Shown: positions 42,728 through 56,800 of the stretch, piece after piece
Position numbering within the stretch: the stretch's first letter is position 1
How the letters are laid out: every line of letters starts with the position of its first letter
NCBI GenBank assembly: GCA_029582155.1
Contig: CM055905.1
Span: forward strand, 69,179,960 to 69,243,959
From: Panopea generosa
Lineage: Eukaryota; Mollusca; Bivalvia; Adapedonta; Hiatellidae
Direction: 5' to 3'
Length of the DNA: 64,000 nt
The notes under the pieces: generated by a model
What the model was told of the DNA's origin: nothing
Seen by the model: only the letters and a program-made list of their open reading frames with translations
Database searches by the model: none
Translations under genes and position numbers: made by a program

Positions 42728-45700
42728 GGTCAAAGGGAAAGAAATATAGTGCAATACAAAAAGTGTAATTATATCAAATTTTTAAGAAGGTCAAAGGGAA
42801 ACAACTCTAGTTCAATTGAAAAATTGTAACAATATTTCATAAAGGTCAAAAGGAAATAACTCTTGTTAAGTTGAATTAGTATGAAATATAGTCTATATTT
42901 GTTAAAGGGAAGCAACTCAATTTCAGTTAAAACTGTGAGTTACTGAGAATATTTGTCAAAGGGAAATAACTAGTTCTAGTTTAGTTGAATTATTGTGACG
43001 TTTAGTTCATAATGGTCAACGGGAAACAACTTTAGTTCGATTGAAATAATGTAACTATATCAAATTTTTGATAAAGGGGAAAGGGAAACAACACTTTTTC
43101 AATTTAAAAAATTGCAATCTTATTTTAAAAGGTCAAAGGGATATAACTCTAGTTCAGTGGAAATAATGTAACTAATCTTATCAAGGCCAAAGGGAAACAT
43201 CTCTAGTTCCGAAGAATTAGTATGATTTTTAGTGTATACTTGATTAAGAGAAGCAACTCAAGTTCAGTTAAAAATGTGAGTTATTGACAATATTTGTCAA
43301 AAGGAAATAACTCTAGCAGAATTGAAATATTGTATATTTTTGTCAATAATAGTCAAAGAGAAACAACCTAGTTCAGTTGTTAATGTGTAATTCTATCTGA
43401 AAATGGTCAAAAGGAAACAATTCTAGTTTAGTTGAATTATTGTGACGTATAGTTCATAATGGTCAACGGGAAACAACTCTAGTTCGATTGAAAAAATGTA
43501 ACTATATCAGATTTTTGATAAAGGGGAAAGGGAAACAACACTTTTTCAATTTAAAAAATTGTTACTTTATTTTAAAAAAGGACAAAGGGATACAACTCTA
43601 GTTCAGTTGAAATAATGTAACTATATCTTATGAGGGTCAAAGGGAAACAACTTTAGTTCCGAAGAATTAGTATGATTTTAGTCTATTCTTGTTTAGGGGA
43701 AGCAACTTAAGTTCAGTTATAAATGTGAGTTGTTAATACTATTTGTCGAAGGGAAATAACTTTAGTAGATGTGAAATATTCAAACATTTGTCAATAATGG
43801 TCAAAGGGAAACAACTCAAGTTCAGTTGAATTATTGTAACTGATAGAATATAATAGTTAAAGGGAATCAACAATAGTTCAGTTGAAATAGGGTAGCTATA
43901 TTCAATAACGGTTCAACGGAAACAACTGTAGTTCATTAGAATTATTATGAATTATAATCAATTATAGTCAAAGGGAAACAACTGTAGTTCAGTTGAATTA
44001 TTATGACTTATACATGTAGTCTTAAATGGTCAAATGGAAACAACTAAATTCAATTGAAATAGTGTAACTTTTTTTAATAATAGTCAAAAGGAAACAACTC
44101 TAGTTAAGTTGAATTTTTATGACGTATGGTCCGCAATGGTTAAATAAAAACAACTGTAGTTCAGTTGAAATAGTCTACTATATTTAATAACGGTAAAATA
44201 ACAGTTTAAGGGAAACAACTTTTGTTCAGTTGAATTAGTATGAATTATAATCTGTAATGGTCAAAGGGAAACAACTCTACTTAAGTTGAAATAGAGTAAA
44301 TATATCTAATAACGGTTAAAGTGAAACAACTGTACTTTAGTTAAATTAGTATGACTTAAAGTCTATAATGGTCAACGGAAAACAACTCTAGTTCTTTTGA
44401 ATTATCAACACATATTGTCTTTAATGGAAAAAGGGAAAAAACTATGGCGCAGTTGAAATAGTGTAATTATATTTAATAACAGGTAAAGGGAAACAACCTT
44501 AGTTCAGTTAAATAAGTATGACATATCGTCTATAAAGGTCGAAGGGAAACAAATCTAGTTCAGTTGAATTATTATAGCTTATTGTCTATAATGGTCAAAT
44601 GGAAACAACTCCGGTTCAGTTGAATTAGTATGATTATTAATCTGTAATGGTCAAAGGGTTACAACTCTAGTTCAGTTGAAATAGAGTAAATATATATAAT
44701 AACTGTTAAAGGGAAACAACTCTAGTTTAGGTAAATTAGTATGACTTAAAGTCTATAAAGGTCAAAGGAGCACAACTCTAATTCTGTTGAATTATTATGA
44801 CATAACGTCTATAATGGTCAAAGGGAAACAACTCTGATTCAGTTGAAATAGTGTTACTATATTTGATAATTGTTCAAGGGAAATAGCTGTAGTTCAGTTA
44901 AATTATAATGACTTAAAGACAATACAGGTCAAAGGGAAACAACTTTAGTTGAGTTGATTTATTATGACTTATAATCTATAATGTTCAAAGGGAAACAACT
45001 CCATTTCAGTTTAAATAGAGTAACTTTATTTAATAACGTTTAAAGGGAAATAACTCTTGTTTATTTAAATAAGTATGACTTAAAGTCTATGATAATGAAA
45101 GGAAAAAAACTATAGTTCAATTGAAATAAAGTTATATTTAATAACGGAAAAAGAGAAAGAACTCTAATTCAGTTAAATAAGTATAACTATAAATCTGTAA
45201 TGGTCAAAGGGAAACAATTCTAGTTCAGTTGACAAATTATGACATATCGACTGTAATGGTCAAAGAAAAACAACTCTGGTTCAGTTGAAATTGTGTTATT
45301 AATTTTAAAAATGGTCAATGGGAAACAACAACTCTAGTTTAGTTGAATTATTCTGACATATAGTCTATAATGGTCAAAGGGAAACAACTCTGATTCAGTT
45401 GAAATAGTGTAATTATTTTTAATTATTGTCAAAAGGAAACAACTCTAGTTCAGTTAAATAATTATATATTATAGTTTATAATAATCAAATGGAATCAACT
45501 ATACTTCAGTTGATAAAGTGTAATTATTTTTAATAATGGTGAAAGGGAAACAACTCTAGTTCATTTAAATTATTATGACTTATAATCTTTAATGGTCAAA
45601 TGGAAACAACTCTGGTTGAATTGAAATAGTGTAACTATATTGAACTACATTAAAAGGGAAATAACTGAAGTTCAGTTGATTATGACATATAATCTATAAT

Positions 45701-48700
45701 TGTCAAAGGGAAACCACTCTAGTTCAGTTAAATTAGAGTTATATTTGATAACTGTTAAAGAGAAACAACTCCAGTACAGTTAAATAAGCATGACTATAAG
45801 TCTATAATGGTCAAAGGGAAACAACTCTAGTTCAGTGGAATTATTATGTCTTATCGACTATAATGGTCAAAGTGAAACAATTCTGGTTCAGTTGAAACAG
45901 TGTAACTATATTTGATATCGGTTAAAGTGAAATAACTGTAGTTCAGTTGAATAATTATTGCATATAGTCAATGAATGTCAAAGGGATACAACTCTAGATG
46001 AGTTAGATTAGTATGACTAATAGTCTATAATGGTCAAAGGGAAACAACTCTAGTTCAGAGGAATTTTTATGTCTTATCGAATGTAATAGTGACAGTAAAT
46101 CAACTCTGGTTCAGTTAAAATAGTGAAAGTATATTTAATAACGGTTAAAGGGAAAAAACTCTAGTTCAGTTGAATAATTAAGACTTATTATCTATAATGG
46201 TCAAATGGAAACAACCCTGGTTCAGTTGAAATAGTGCAACTATATTTAATAATGGTTAAAGGGAAATAATTCTAGTTCAGTTGAATTATTATGACTTATA
46301 TTCAATTAATGTCAAATGGAAACAACGCTAGTTTAGTTGATTTATTGTTACTTACAGTCTGTAATGGTCAAAGGAAAAGAACTGTTGGTCATTTGAAATA
46401 GAGTAATTATGTTTAATAACGGTTAAAGAAAACAACTCAACTTAAATTAAATGTATATTACTTAAAATCTTCAATGGCAAAAGGGAAACCACTGTATTTC
46501 AGTTGAATTGTTATGGCTTATAGACTATAATGGTCAAATGACAACAACTCTGGTTCAGTTGAAATAGTTTAACTATATTTAATAACGTTTAAAGGGAAAT
46601 TAGTTCAGTTGAATTATTATGACTTATAGTCAAACGGTCAAAGGAAAATACCTAGTTTAGTTATTTTTATGATTTTATATTATTATATATATTATGACTT
46701 ATAATCTATAGAGATCAATGGAAAACAATTTTAGTTCAGTTGAAATAGTGAAATTATATCTACTAACAAAAAAGGGAATCAACTCTTGTTCAGTTAAATT
46801 AGTATGACAATAAGTCTGTAATGGTCAAAGAGAAACAACTCTAGTTCAGTTAAATTATTATGACATATCGACTATAATGGTCAAAATGAAACAACTCAGT
46901 TGAGTTCAGTTGAAATAGTGTTACCATATTTTATAACGGTTCAATGGAAACAACTTTAGTTTAGTTGAATTATTCAGACTTAAAGTCTATAATGATCAAT
47001 GTAAATCAACTCTAGTTCATTTGAAATAGAGTAATTATTTTAAATAAGGATCTAAAGGAAATAACTCAAGTCCATTTGAATTATTCATACTTATAGTCTA
47101 TCATGGTCAAATGGAATCAACTAAAGATCAGTTGAAATAGCGTAATTATTTTTAATAATGGTGAAAAGGATACAAATCTAGTTCAGTTGAATTAGAATGA
47201 CTTAAAGTCTACAATAGTCAAAGGGAAACAACTCTAGTTCAGTTGAATTATTATGACCTAAAGTCTGTAATTGTCAAATGAAAAAAACTGTAGTTCAGTT
47301 GAAATAGTGTAACTATATCTAATAATGGTGAAAGGGAAACAACTCCAGTTCAGTTGAATTATTATGACTTATAGTCAATAAATTTTTATGGGAAAAAAGC
47401 CTGTTTAGTTGATTTGTTATGACTTAGTCTGTCATGGTCAAAGGGAAACATCTCTAGTTCAGTTGAAATATAGTAATTATATCTGATAACGGTTCAAGGG
47501 AAACAACTCTAGTTCAGTTAAACTAGTAGGAATCAAATTCTATGATAGTCAAAGGGAAATAACTCTTGTTCAGTTGATTTTTTATGACGTATAATCTATA
47601 ATGGTCAAAGTGAAACATCTCTAGTTGAGCTGAAATAGGGTAACTATGTTTAATAACGGTTAAAGGGAAATAACTCAAGTTCAGTTAGATTATTATGACA
47701 TATAGTATGTAATGGTCGAATGGAAACAACTGTAGTCCAGTTGAAACAGAGTAACTATATTAAATAACGGTTAAAGGGAAACAACTCTAGTTCAGTTGAA
47801 TTAGTCAGACTAAAAGTCTATAATTGTCAAAGGAAAACAACTCTAGTTCAGATGAATAATTATAGCTGATAATCTATAATGATCAAATGGAAACAACGCT
47901 GGTTCAATTGAAATAGTGTAACTATATTTAATAACTGTTAAAGAGAAATAACGGTATTTCAATTATATTATTATGACTAAAAGTCAATAAATGTTAAAGG
48001 GAAACAACTCTAGTTTAGTTGATTTATTATGACTTTCAATCTATAATGGTCAAAGTGAAACATCTCTAGTTCAGTTGAAATAGGGTAACTATATTTATTA
48101 ACGGTTTAAGAGAAACAACTCTAGTTTAGTTAAATAAGTATGACTTAAAGTCCATAATGTTCAAAGGGAAGTATCTCTAGTTCAGTTGAACTAGAGTTCT
48201 ATTTGATAACTGTTAAAAAGAAACAACTCTAGTTCAGTTAAATTAAGATAACTATAAGTGTATGATGGTCAAAAGTAAACAACTATAGTTCAGTGGAATT
48301 ATTATGTCTTATCAACTATAATGGTCAAAGTGAAACAACTCTGGTTCAGTTGAAATAGTGTTACTATATTTAATAACGGTTAAAGGGCTAGCTTAGTTGA
48401 ATTAATGTGAATAAAAGTCTATAATGGTCAAAGGGAAACAACTCCTGTTCAGTTGAATTACTTTGACTTATAATATTTAATGGTCAAATGGAAACAACTG
48501 TAGTTCAGTTGAATTATTATGATTATAGTCTATAATGGTCGAATGGAAACAACTCTGGTTCAGTTGAAATATTGTAAATATATTTAATAACGGTTCAAGG
48601 GAAACAACTCTAGTTCAGTTAAACTAGTAGGAATAAGTTCTATTATAGACAAAGGGAAACAACTCTTGTTCAGTTGATTTATTATAAGGTATATTCTATA

Positions 48701-50877
48701 ATGGTCAAAGTGAAACAATTTTAGTTGAGCTGAAATTGGGTAACTATATCTAATAACGGTTTAAGGGAAACAACTCTAGTTCACTTAAATAAATATAACT
48801 TAAAGTCTATAATGGTCAAAGGGAAGGAACTCTAGTTCAGTTAAATTATTATGACATATAGTATGTTATGGTCGAATGGAAACAACTGTAGTTCAATTGA
48901 AATAGAGTAAATATATTAAATAACGGTTAAGGGGAAACAACTCTAGTTCAGTTGAATTAGTCAGACTTAAAGTCTTTAATGGTCAAAGGAAAACAACAAT
49001 AGTTCAGATTAGTTATTACAACTGATAATCTATAATGGTCAAATGGAAACAACACTGGTTCAATTGAAATAGTGTCACTATATTTAATAACTGTTAAAGG
49101 GAAATAACTGTATTTCAATTAAATTATTATGACTTAAAGTCAATAAAGGTCAAAGGGAAACAACTCGAGTTTAGTTGATTTATTATGACTGATAGTCTAT
49201 GATGGTCGAATGGACACAACTCTGGTTCAATTGAAATAGTGTAACTATATTAAATAACGGTTTAAGGGAAAAACTCTAGTTCATTTTAATTATTATGACT
49301 TATAGTCTATAATGGTCGAATGGAAACAACTCTGGTTCAATTGAAATAGTGTAACTATATTTAATAACTGTTAAAGGGAAATAATTGTATTTCAATTAAA
49401 TTATCATAACTTAAAATCAATAAAGGTCAAAGGGAAACAACTCTAGTTTAGTTAAATAAGTATGACTTAAAGTCTATAATGGTCAAAGGGAAGCATCTCA
49501 AGTTCAGTTGAAATAGAGTTCTATTTGATAACTGTTCAAAGAAACAACCCTAGTTCAGTTGAAATAGGATGACTATAAGTCTATGATGGTCAAAGGGAAA
49601 CAACTCTAATTCAGTGAAATTATTATGTCTTATCGACTATAATCGTCAAAGTGAAACAACTTTGGTTCAGTTGAAATAGTGTTACTATATTTAATAACGG
49701 TTAAAGGGAAATAACTCTAGCCTAGTTGAATTATTGTAAATAAAAGTCAATAAAGGTCAAAGGGAAACAACTCCTGTTCAGTTGAATTATTATGCCTTAT
49801 AATCTATAATGGTCAAATGGAAACAACTCAAGTTCAGTTAAAATATTGTTACTATATTTAATAATGGTCAAAGGGAAACAACTGTAGTTCAGTTGAATTA
49901 TTATGACTTATAGTCTATAATTATCGAATGGAAACAGCTCTGGTTCAGTTGAAATAGTATAACTATATTTAATAATAGTCAAAGGGAAACAACTCTAGGT
50001 CAGTTGAAATGGAGTAATTGTACTTAATAACGGTTCAAGGGAAACAACTCTAGTTCAGTTAAACTAAAAGGAATTAAGTTTTATAACAGTCAAAGGGAAC
50101 AACTCTTGTTCAGTTTATTTATTACGACATATAATCTATAATTGTCAAAGTGAAACATCTCTAGTTGAGCTGAAATAGGGTCACTATATTTAATAACGGT
50201 TTAAGGGAAACAATTCTAGATCAGTTAAATACATATAACTTAAAGTCAATATTGGTCAAAGGGAAGCAACTCTTGTTCAGTTAAATTATTATGACCTATA
50301 GTATGTAACGGTCGAATGGAAACAACTGTAGTTCAGTTGAAATAGAGTAACTATATTTAATAACGGTTAAAGTGAAACAACTCTAGTTCAGTTGAATTAG
50401 TCAGACTTCAAGTCTATAATAGTCAAAGGAAAACAACTGTAGTACAGATGAATTATTATAGCTGATAATCTATAACTGTCAAATGGAAACAACGCTGGTT
50501 CAATTGAAATAGTGTAACTATATTTAATAACTGTTAAAGGGAAATAACTGTATTTCAATTAAATTATTATGACTAAAAGTCAATAAATGTCAAAGGGAAA
50601 CAACTCTAGTTTAGTTGATTTATTATGACTTTCAATCTATAATGGTCAAAGTGAAACATCTCTAGTTCAGTTGAAATAGGGTAACTATATTTATTAACGG
50701 TTTAAGAGAAACAACTCTAGTTTAGTTAAATAAGTATGACTTAAAGTCAGTAATTGTCGAAGGAAAGCATCTATAGTTCAGTTGAAATAGAGTTCTATTT
50801 GATAACTGTTCAAAATAAACAACACTAATTCAGTTAAATTAGGATGCTTATAAGTCTATGATGGTCGAAGGGAAACT
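42728..50877. repeat. ~8.1-kb array of ~56-bp units, ~145 copies
   Basis: Two alternating unit types share ggtcaaagggaaacaactct, then agttcagttga. Type 1 continues attattatgacttatagtct, then ataat; type 2 continues aatagtgtaactatatttaa, then taac. The functional period is thus often ~112 bp. Divergence is high at the left edge (42.7-43.9 kb). Longer segments around 47.6-48.4 and 50.4-50.8 kb are near-duplicates of each other. No long open frames occur. Confidence 0.95.
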
Positions 50878-53800
50878 TGGGCGACTGGTGGTGTGTCCAT
50901 GTGCGACTGGTGGTACGACCATGTGCAACTGGTGGTGGTGACACCATGTGCGACTGGCGGTTCGACCATGTGCGACTGGTTGTTAGACCATGTGCGACTG
51001 CTGGTGCTACCATGTGCGACTTGTTGTCAGTCCATGTGCGACTGGTGTTACGTCCATGTGCGACTTGTTGTTTGACAATGTGCGACTGGTGGTTCGACCA
51101 TGTGTGACAGGCGGTAGGTCATGTGCGACTGGTGGTACGTCATGTGCGACTTGTTGTGCGTCCATGTGCGAGTGGTGGAGCGTCCATGTGCGACTGGTGG
51201 TTTGACCATGTGCGACTGGTGGTATGACCATGTCCGACTGGTGGTGCGACCATGTGCAAAAGGTGGTACGTCATGTGCGACAGATGGTACGTCATGTGCG
51301 ACTGTTGGTACGCCATGCGCGACTGGTGGGGCGTCCATGTGCACTGGTGGTGCGTCCATGTGAGACTGGTGGTGCAAACAAGTGTGACAGGTAGTACGTC
51401 ATGTGCGACTGGTGGTGCGTCCATATTCGACTGGTGGTGCGACCATGTGGGACTAGTGGTGCAACCATGTGCGACTAGTGTTACGTCCATGTCCATGTGC
51501 GACTGGTGGTGCGACCATGTGTGACTAGTGGTGCAACCATGTGCGACTTGTGGTTCGACCATGTGCGACTAATGGTTCGTCCATGTCTATGTGCGACTGG
51601 TTGTGCAACCTTGTGCGACTGGTTGTGCGTACATGTGCGACTGGTTGTGCGTCCATGTACAACTGGTGGTGCGTCCATGTGCGACTGGTGATGCGTAATG
51701 TGCGACTGGTGGTGCGTCCATTTGCGACTGGTGGTACACCATGTGCCATTGATAGTTTGACTACTTGCGACTGGTGGTGCGACCATGTGCAACTGCTGTT
51801 ACGACTATGTGTGACTGGTGGTGCGACCATGTGCGAGTTGTGGTGCGTCCATGTGCTCTTGGTGGTACGTCATGTGCGACTGTGCGACTGTTGGTGCGAC
51901 CATGTGCGACTAATGGTGCGTCCATGTGCGACTGATGGTGCATCCATGTGCGTCTGGTGGTGTGTCATGTGCGACTGGTAGTTTGACCATGTGCAACTGG
52001 TGGTGTGTCCATGTGCGATGTGTGGTGCGTCATGTGCTACTGGTAGTTTGACCAAGTATGACTGATGGACGACTATGTGCGACTAGTTGTGTGACCATGT
52101 GCGACTTGAGGTGCGTCCATGTGCGATTGGTGGCACGTTATGTGCTACTGGTTGTTTGACCATGTGCGACAGGTGGTACTTCATGTGCTACTGGTGGTAC
52201 GTCATGTGCAACTGGTGGTGCGTCCATGTGCGACTGGTGATTCGTCATGTGCGACTGGTGGTGCGTCCATTTGCGACTGGTGGTGCATCATGTGCGATTG
52301 ATAGTTTGACTACTTACGACTGGTGGTGTGACCATGTGCAACTGCTGTTACGACTATGTGTGACTGGTGGTGCGACCATGTGCGAGTTGTGGTGCGTCCA
52401 TGTGCTCTTACTGGTACGTCATGTGCGACTGTGCGACTGTTGGTGCGACCATGTGCGACTAATGGTGCGTCCATGTGCGACTGGTGGTGCATCCATGTGC
52501 GTCTGGTGGTGTGTCCATGTGCGACTGGTAGTTTGACCATGTGCAATTGGTGGTGCGTCCATGTGCGATGTGTGGTGCGTCATGTGCTACTGGTAGTTTG
52601 ACCAAGTATGACTGATGGACGACTATGTGCGACTAGTTGTGTGACCATGTGCGACTTGAGGTGCGTCCATGTGCGATTGGTGGCACGTTATGTGCTACTG
52701 GTTGTTTGACCATGTGCGACAGGTGGTACGTCATGTGCTACTGGTGGTACGTCATGTGCAACTGGTGGTGCGTCATGTGCGACTAGTGGTGCGTCCATGT
52801 GCGACTGGTGGTTTGACCATGTGCAACTGGAGGTACGACCATGTGCAACTGGTGATGCGAATTTGTGCGACTGGTTGTGCGACAATGTACGACTTGTGGT
52901 GCGTCCTTTTGCGATTGGTGGTACGTCATGTGTGACTGTGCGACTGTTGGTGTGACCATATGCGACAAGTGGTACATCCATTTGCAACTGGTGGTGCGAC
53001 CATGTGCGACTTGTGGTGCTACCATGTGCGATTGGTGGTATGACCATGTGCAACTGGTGGTGCGACCATGTGCGACTTGTGGTGCGTTATGTGCGATTGT
53101 TGGTACGTCGTGTTCGACTAGTATTTTGACCATGTGCTACTGATGGTACGACCATGTGCGACTGGTGGTGCGACAATGAGTGACAGGTGGTACGACCATG
53201 TGCGTCTCGTGATGCAACCATGTGCGACTGGTTGTGCGTCCATGTGCAACTGGTGGTGGTGCGACAATGTTCGACTGGTGGTGCGACCATGTGCAAATGG
53301 TGGTGCGACCATGTGCATCTTGTGATACGTCCATGTGTGACAGGTGGTACGACAATGTGCGACTCGTGAAGCGACCATGTGCGATTGGTTTTGCGTCCAT
53401 GTGCAACTGGTGGTGCGACAATATGCGACTTGTGGTGCGACTATATGCGACTGATGGTACGACCATGTGCGACTGGTGGTGCGACAATGTTCGAGAGGTG
53501 GTACGTCATGTGCGACTGGTGGTGCGGCTGGTGGTGCAACCATGAGCGTGTGGTGGTGCGACCATGTGCGAGTTGTGGTGCGTCCATGTGCTCTTGGTGG
53601 TACGTCATGTGCGACTGTGCGACTGTTGGTGCGACCATGTGCGACTAATGGTGCGTCCATGTGCAACTGGTGGTGCATCCATGTGCGACTGGTGGTGTGT
53701 CATGTGCGACTGGTAGTTTGACCATGTGCAACTGGTGGTGTGTCCATGTGCGATGTGTGGTGCGTCATGTGCTACTGGTAGTTTGACCAAGTATGACTGA

Positions 53801-56800
53801 TGGACGACTATGTGCGACTAGTTGTGTGACCATGTGCGAGTTGAGGTGCGTCCATGTGCGATTGGTGGCACGTTATGTGCTACTGGTTGTTTGACCATGT
53901 GCGACAGGTGGTACGTCATGTGCAACTGGTGATGCGTCCATGTGCGACTGGTGATTCGTCATGTGCGACTAGTGGTGCGTCCATTTGCGACTGGTGGTGC
54001 ATCATGTGCGATTGATAGTTTGACTACTTGCGACTGGTGGTGTGACCATGTGCAACTGCTGTTACGACTATGTGTGACTGGTGGTGCAACCATGTGCGAG
54101 TTGTGGTGCGTCCATGTGCTCTTACTGGTACGTCATGTGCGACTGTGAGACTGTTGGTGCGACCATGTGCGACTAATGGTGCGTCCATGTGCAACTGGTG
54201 GTGCATCCATGTGCGTCTGGTGGTGTGTCATGTGCGACTGGTAGTTTGACCATGTGCAACTGGTGGTGCGTCCATGTGCGATGTGTGGTGCGTCATGTGC
54301 TACTGGTAGTTTGACCAAGTATGACTGATGGACGACTATGTGCGACTAGTTGTGTGACCATGTGCGACTTGAGGTGCGTCCATGTGCGATTGGTGACACG
54401 TTATGTGCTACTGGTTGTTTGACCATGTGCGACAGGTGGTACGTCATGTGCTACTGGTGGTACGTCATGTGCAACTGGTGGTGCGTCATGTGCGACTAGT
54501 GGTGCGTCCATGTGCGACTGGTGGTTTGACCATGTGCAACTGGAGGTACGACCATGTGCAACTGGTGATGCGAATTTGTGCGACTGGTTGTGCGACAATG
54601 TACGACTTGTGGTGCGTCCTTTTGCGATTGGTGGTACGTCATGTGTGACTGTGCGACTGTTGGTGTGACCATATGCGACAAGTGGTACATCCATTTGCAA
54701 TTGGTGGTGCGACCATGTGCGACTTGTGGTGCTACCATGTGCGATTGGTGGTATGACCATGTGCAACTGGTGGTGCGACCATGTGCGACTTGTGGTGCGT
54801 TATGTGCGATTGTTGGTACGTCGTGTTCGACTAGTATTTTGACCATGTGCTACTGATGGTACGACCATGTGCGACTGGTGGTGCGACAATGAGTGACAGG
54901 TGGTACGACCATGTGCGTCTCGTGATGCAACCATGTGCGACTGGTTGTGCGTCCATGTGCAACTGGTGGTGGTGCGACAATGTTCGACTGGTGGTGCGAC
55001 CATGTGCAAATGGTGGTGCGACCATGTGCATCTTGTGATACGTCCATGTGTGACAGGTGGTACGACAATGTGCGACTCGTGAAGCGACCATGTGCGATTG
55101 GTTTTGCGTCCATGTGCAACTGGTGGTGCGACAATGTGCGACTTGTGGTGCGACTATATGCGACTGATGGTACGACCATGTGCGACTGGTGGTGCGACAA
55201 TGTTCGAGAGTTGGTACGTCATGTGCGACTGGTGGTGCGGCTGGTGGTGCAACCATGAGCGTGTGGTGGTGCGACCAAGTGCGAGTAGTGGTGCGTCCAT
55301 GTGCTCTTGGTGGTACGTCATGTGCGACTGTGCGACTGTTGGTGCGACCATGTGCGACTAATGGTGCATCCATGTGCGACTGGTGGTGCATCCATGTGCG
55401 ACTGGTGGTGTGTCATGTGCGACTGGTAGTTTGACCATGTGCAACTGGTGGTGTGTCCATGTGCGATGTGTGGTGCGTCATGTGCTACTGGTAGTTTGAC
55501 CAAGTATGACTGATGGACGACTATGTGCGACTAGTTGTGTGACCATGTGCGACTTGAGGTGCGTTTAGTGCGATTGGTGGCACGTTATGTGCTACTGGTT
55601 GTTTGACCATGTGCGACAGGTGGTACGTCATGTGCTACTGGTGGTGCGTCATGTGCAACTGGTGATGCGTCCATGTGCGACTGGTGATTCGTCATGTGCG
55701 ACTGGTGGTGCGTCCATTTGCGACTGGTGGTGCATCATGTGCGATTGATAGTTTGACTACTTGCGACTGGTGGTGTGACCATGTGCAACTGCTGTTACGA
55801 CTATGTGTGACTGGTGGTGCGACCATGTGCGAGTTGTGGTGCGTCCATGTGCTCTTACTGGTACGTCATGTGCGACTGTGCGACTGTTGGTGCGACCATG
55901 TGCGACTAATGGTGCGTCCATGTGCAACTGGTGGTGCATCCATGTGCGTCTGGTGGTGTGTCATGTGCGACTGGTAGTTTGACCATGTGCAACTGGTGGT
56001 GCGTCCATGTGCGATGTGTGGTGCGTCATGTGCTACTGGTAGTTTGACCAAGTATGACTGATGGACGACTATGTGCTACTGGTTGTTTGACCATGTGCGA
56101 CAGGTGGTACGTCATGTGCTACTGGTGGTGCGTCATGTGCAGCTGGTGATGCGTCCATGTGCGACTGGTGATTCGTCATGTGCGACTGGTGGTGCGTCCA
56201 TTTGCGACTGGTGGTGCATCATGTGCGATTGATAGTTTGACTACTTGCGACTGGTGGTGTGACCATGTGCAACTGCTGTTACGACTATGTGTGACTGTTG
56301 GTGCGACCATGTGCGAGTTGTGGTGCGTCCATGTGCTCTTACTGGTACGTCATGTGCGACTGTGCGACTGTTGGTGCGACCATGTGCGACTAATGGTGCG
56401 TCCATGTGCAACTGGTGGTGCATCCATGTGCGTCTGGTGGTGTGTCATGTGCGACTGGTAGTTTGACCATGTGCAACTGGTGGTGCGTCCATGTGCGATG
56501 TGTGGTGCGTCATGTGCTACTGGTAGTTTGACCAAGTATGACTGATGGACGACTATGTGCGACTATTTGTGTGACCATGTGCGACTTGAGGTGCGTCCAT
56601 GTGCGATTGGTGGCACGTTATGTGCTACTGGTTGTTTGACCATGTGCGACAGGTGGTACGTCATGTGCTACTGGTGGTACGTCATGTGCAACTGGTGGTG
56701 CGTCATGTGCGACTAGTGGTGCGTCCATGTGCGACTGGTGGTTTGACCATGTGCAACTGGAGGTACGACCATGTGCAACTGGTGATGCGAATTTGTGCGA

